From Micropterus salmoides (lineage: Eukaryota > Chordata > Actinopteri > Centrarchiformes > Centrarchidae), in assembly GCF_014851395.1 (NCBI RefSeq), contig NW_024041373.1, forward strand, positions 19,958,250 through 20,022,249: a DNA stretch of 64,000 nucleotides. The letters are read 5' to 3'. Position numbers and translations under genes: made by a program. Shown one piece after another: positions 58,675 through 61,700 of this stretch (positions within the stretch are counted from its first letter, which is position 1; every line of letters begins with the position of its first letter). The notes below the pieces were generated by a model. It was given only the letters and a program-made list of their open reading frames with translations, ran no database searches and was not told the origin of the DNA.

Positions 58675-58705
<31 letters not shown>

Positions 58706-61700
58706 CTTCATGGCTTCTGGCCTTGTTATATTTTTGACCTTTTAGTCCCATACACAATGGCAATTCGACTGAAAACTAAAGGGGACAGAGCGTTTGCTGT
58801 CAGTCCCTTCTTAAAACACACTTTTATAGGAGAGACTTTCCCCATCTTATTTGACTTTATCCCTTTTATTTTATTCTATTTAACTTGCTTTTGAAAAGTG
58901 CTCTACAAATAAAGATTATTATTATTTATTATTATTAATTCAGAGACAGTAATATTGTAATATAACTAATTACTCTCATATGACTAGTAATCTATAATCG
59001 GATCGCATCAGGTGCTGGATGCTAAGTTGCTTTCAGGGGAAGTCGGAATTTATCCCCTTGTGAATGTGTAAACACAGCGATATAAAGGCCTTCATGGTGT
59101 ATTCCTCAGAGAAATTACTGCTTTTAAAAGAAAGACATTTTTCCACAGCAATATCAAGAAAGAGAGCTTCCATTTTCCAGAGTTTACACAGTAAACACCA
59201 TGTGGCTGAAATTTTACAGATGATACTCTGAATTGCAGTTCCATTGAAGGCAGCACTGAGCTGCGCCACAAGAAGCTGACAGAAACACAGAGAGAAGAGT
59301 TGTTACGATTCACACAGCCTTGTCCAGTCGCAGAGGAATAAACTGACAGGTTTTAATGTTGCAGACCACAGTTTTAGTAGTTGAAAGTTTAAACTGGTAT
59401 TGTTATAAATCTTTGGTGTAAACTTGCCTTAAAACTTTCACCTCAACAAACTCTCCCCAAAAGCAATTCAGCGCCCCCCTTTCCAAAATATTGCTTCCAG
59501 CACACCCCATCATCTTCCGAACGCCCCCTGGGGGGCAGTACCGCCCCCGCTGAGAAACTACTGTAGTGTCTTGATATTCCAATGAATCACTTATGATCGT
59601 GGTCATTCGTACCATAAAATCATCATATGAATGTCACAATGACATTGATAAACAGCAAATATTATCTGTTTCAGGAGTGTTGAGAGGCAAACGGAGAAAA
59701 GAAGAGCAGAGAAGACTCTCACCTCTGCAGCCAGGTGCTTACTGTGGGCCAACATCTCCTGCAGGGCTCTAACAGAGAGACACTGGGCCAAGACAAAACC
59801 ACATACAGACAGGTCTGGTGGAACATTCTGTGAGAAATAAAAAAACAAAAACAAAGGAGCAGGTGTCATTGGGGTAGTTTCTTATCTGTCTCCTCCCTCC
59901 AAAGGCCAACAATGTAATTAGCAGTGACAAGATCCACAGCAAATTGGGAATTGGGCAGTACAAATGGGGAGAAAAGCAGGAAAACAAAAAAATCAACAAA
60001 TACATACATTATGAAAAGATGTTGAATAAATTAATAAATAACATGACTGAAATATTATGAAATATTAAATGTGATAAGTTAGAGGTGAATTAGTAGTAGA
60101 AAACAACAAGAAAAGAAGCGTAAAGATACCGAAGAATAACATACTGTTCAGACACAATTAGCAGACATTCTTTAAAACTTTATGTAGAAGGACAGACTGA
60201 TGTCAAAATGTCAACAAGCTTCTGGTATTATAGTTTGAATGATTACTATATATATTGGTGTTAAACATACAGTAATTTTGTACAGATCAAATACTGTTGA
60301 ACTTTCAGTGAATTATTCATTTGCATAATTTTACACATCTCTCTTTTATTATTACAAATCAAAGGTGATGAGGTGTGGCAATAATTGACAAATGGGTTGC
60401 TCTGGCAATGAGAGAAACGTGTGCAATCACTGAGGTGGAGCTCTTTACCTTGCAGTTAGAAGTGAACTCGAGCCTGCAAAGTCTGCTGCCAAATCCCTCA
60501 GCAGCAAGACAGAGCTTTACTTGTTCCTCCTGGGAGGTGAAGGTACTCTGCAAAACCACCTCGTCTCCCTGAGAAAAACACATCACAGAGATGACAGCAG
60601 CAAGAGCAAACTCCCATATGAGTTACAGATTCCCATATACTAAAAAAAAAGACCACATTCATAGGGCGAGTGCAAATTAAGATTCAGCTGATTTGTTTGT
60701 GAATGCCAAAGCTGATATAAGTAAATTACAGGATTTCATAGTGCCAAAAGAAATTCAAGCACTCAGTTTTCCCCCTGAAATACACAATTTTGACTAAGGT
60801 TCTGAAGCATCATTTAGACACTACAACTTCCTACTGAACGTCATATTTATAGAATTCTTTTAGGAGAGTTAAGATCCCCATTCAGTGCCAGCATGAAATT
60901 GATTAGGAATCCTGTAAACAATCCCACAAGAATAAATGACAGTAAGGCAAAAAGACATAAATGGCAGAAACTCTGAGCAAACTGCACGAAAACATACAGT
61001 ATTTTTAAAATGATCCGTTGTCACTGAAGGTTTTACATACGGTTTTTATTTAAGTGTATTCAAGAAAGACCGTCAGTCATACTGGCATGACTTTTCAGGG
61101 CTCTATATTCCCACAACACAGAGTAATATGTCTTCCCTCGCTGATCAGGTGACGTCAGTTTCAGGAGTCGCATTCTCCCAGTTAAACCTTCATTCATATC
61201 AAATCAATAAATTGAGTTTAAGCGAATTCAATCCTGGAGATTGGATAAAATCCTATTAAACCCCAAAGCTAATTGCAACTGCGCACAAGAATTAGCAGCC
61301 TCAAATAGTTTGAAAAGAAATTCAATAATGAAGAAGCAGAAACAACAATGTATTTTTGCCATTTGTTAGGTCCAATGTACATCCTATATCTTTGGTAATC
61401 TCTTGGCCCTGTACCTTGTGCACGCTGTATGCTCAATTTAAAAAGATTGATGCATTCATGTTACTTCTCAAAACAATTTCTGTGCCCCTAAATGTAAGAA
61501 TAGAGCTGATGATTATATATATCAGTAAAACATGGTCTAGCCCTACAGTAAATGCATGTACAGTAGCTCTGTCACATAAAATTTATCTTATCTCCATTTA
61601 AATGCCAAATGGACCATGTGAAAGGAATTGGGCTTTTCACTTCTATTTAAGGAATTGTAGAAAGGAACAACAGAGGACTGGTCTGGAAAGTCCAGCCAGG

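Larger units (their letters stand above)
53017..59563. mobile_element. Composite transposon pile in RyR intron 3 (possible outer hAT element)
   Basis: The left edge reads CAGTGGTTCTCGACC and the right edge GCTGAGAAACTACTG. These are inverted-repeat-like and match the CAGTGGTTCTCA ends common in hAT elements, with C-rich tracts just inside both edges. Between them sit a hairpin, a CCATCC-headed dispersed repeat, an L2 LINE interrupted by an L1 LINE, and extra MITE-like sequence. The 8-bp flanks (ATGTAATG, TAGTGTCT) do not match, so a single outer element is only a suggestion; two unrelated ends are possible. Confidence 0.5.

Noticed and set aside
53009..59571. Target-site duplication for the outer intron 3 element
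   Set aside because: ATGTAATG and TAGTGTCT do not match, so the outer element is reported only as possible.
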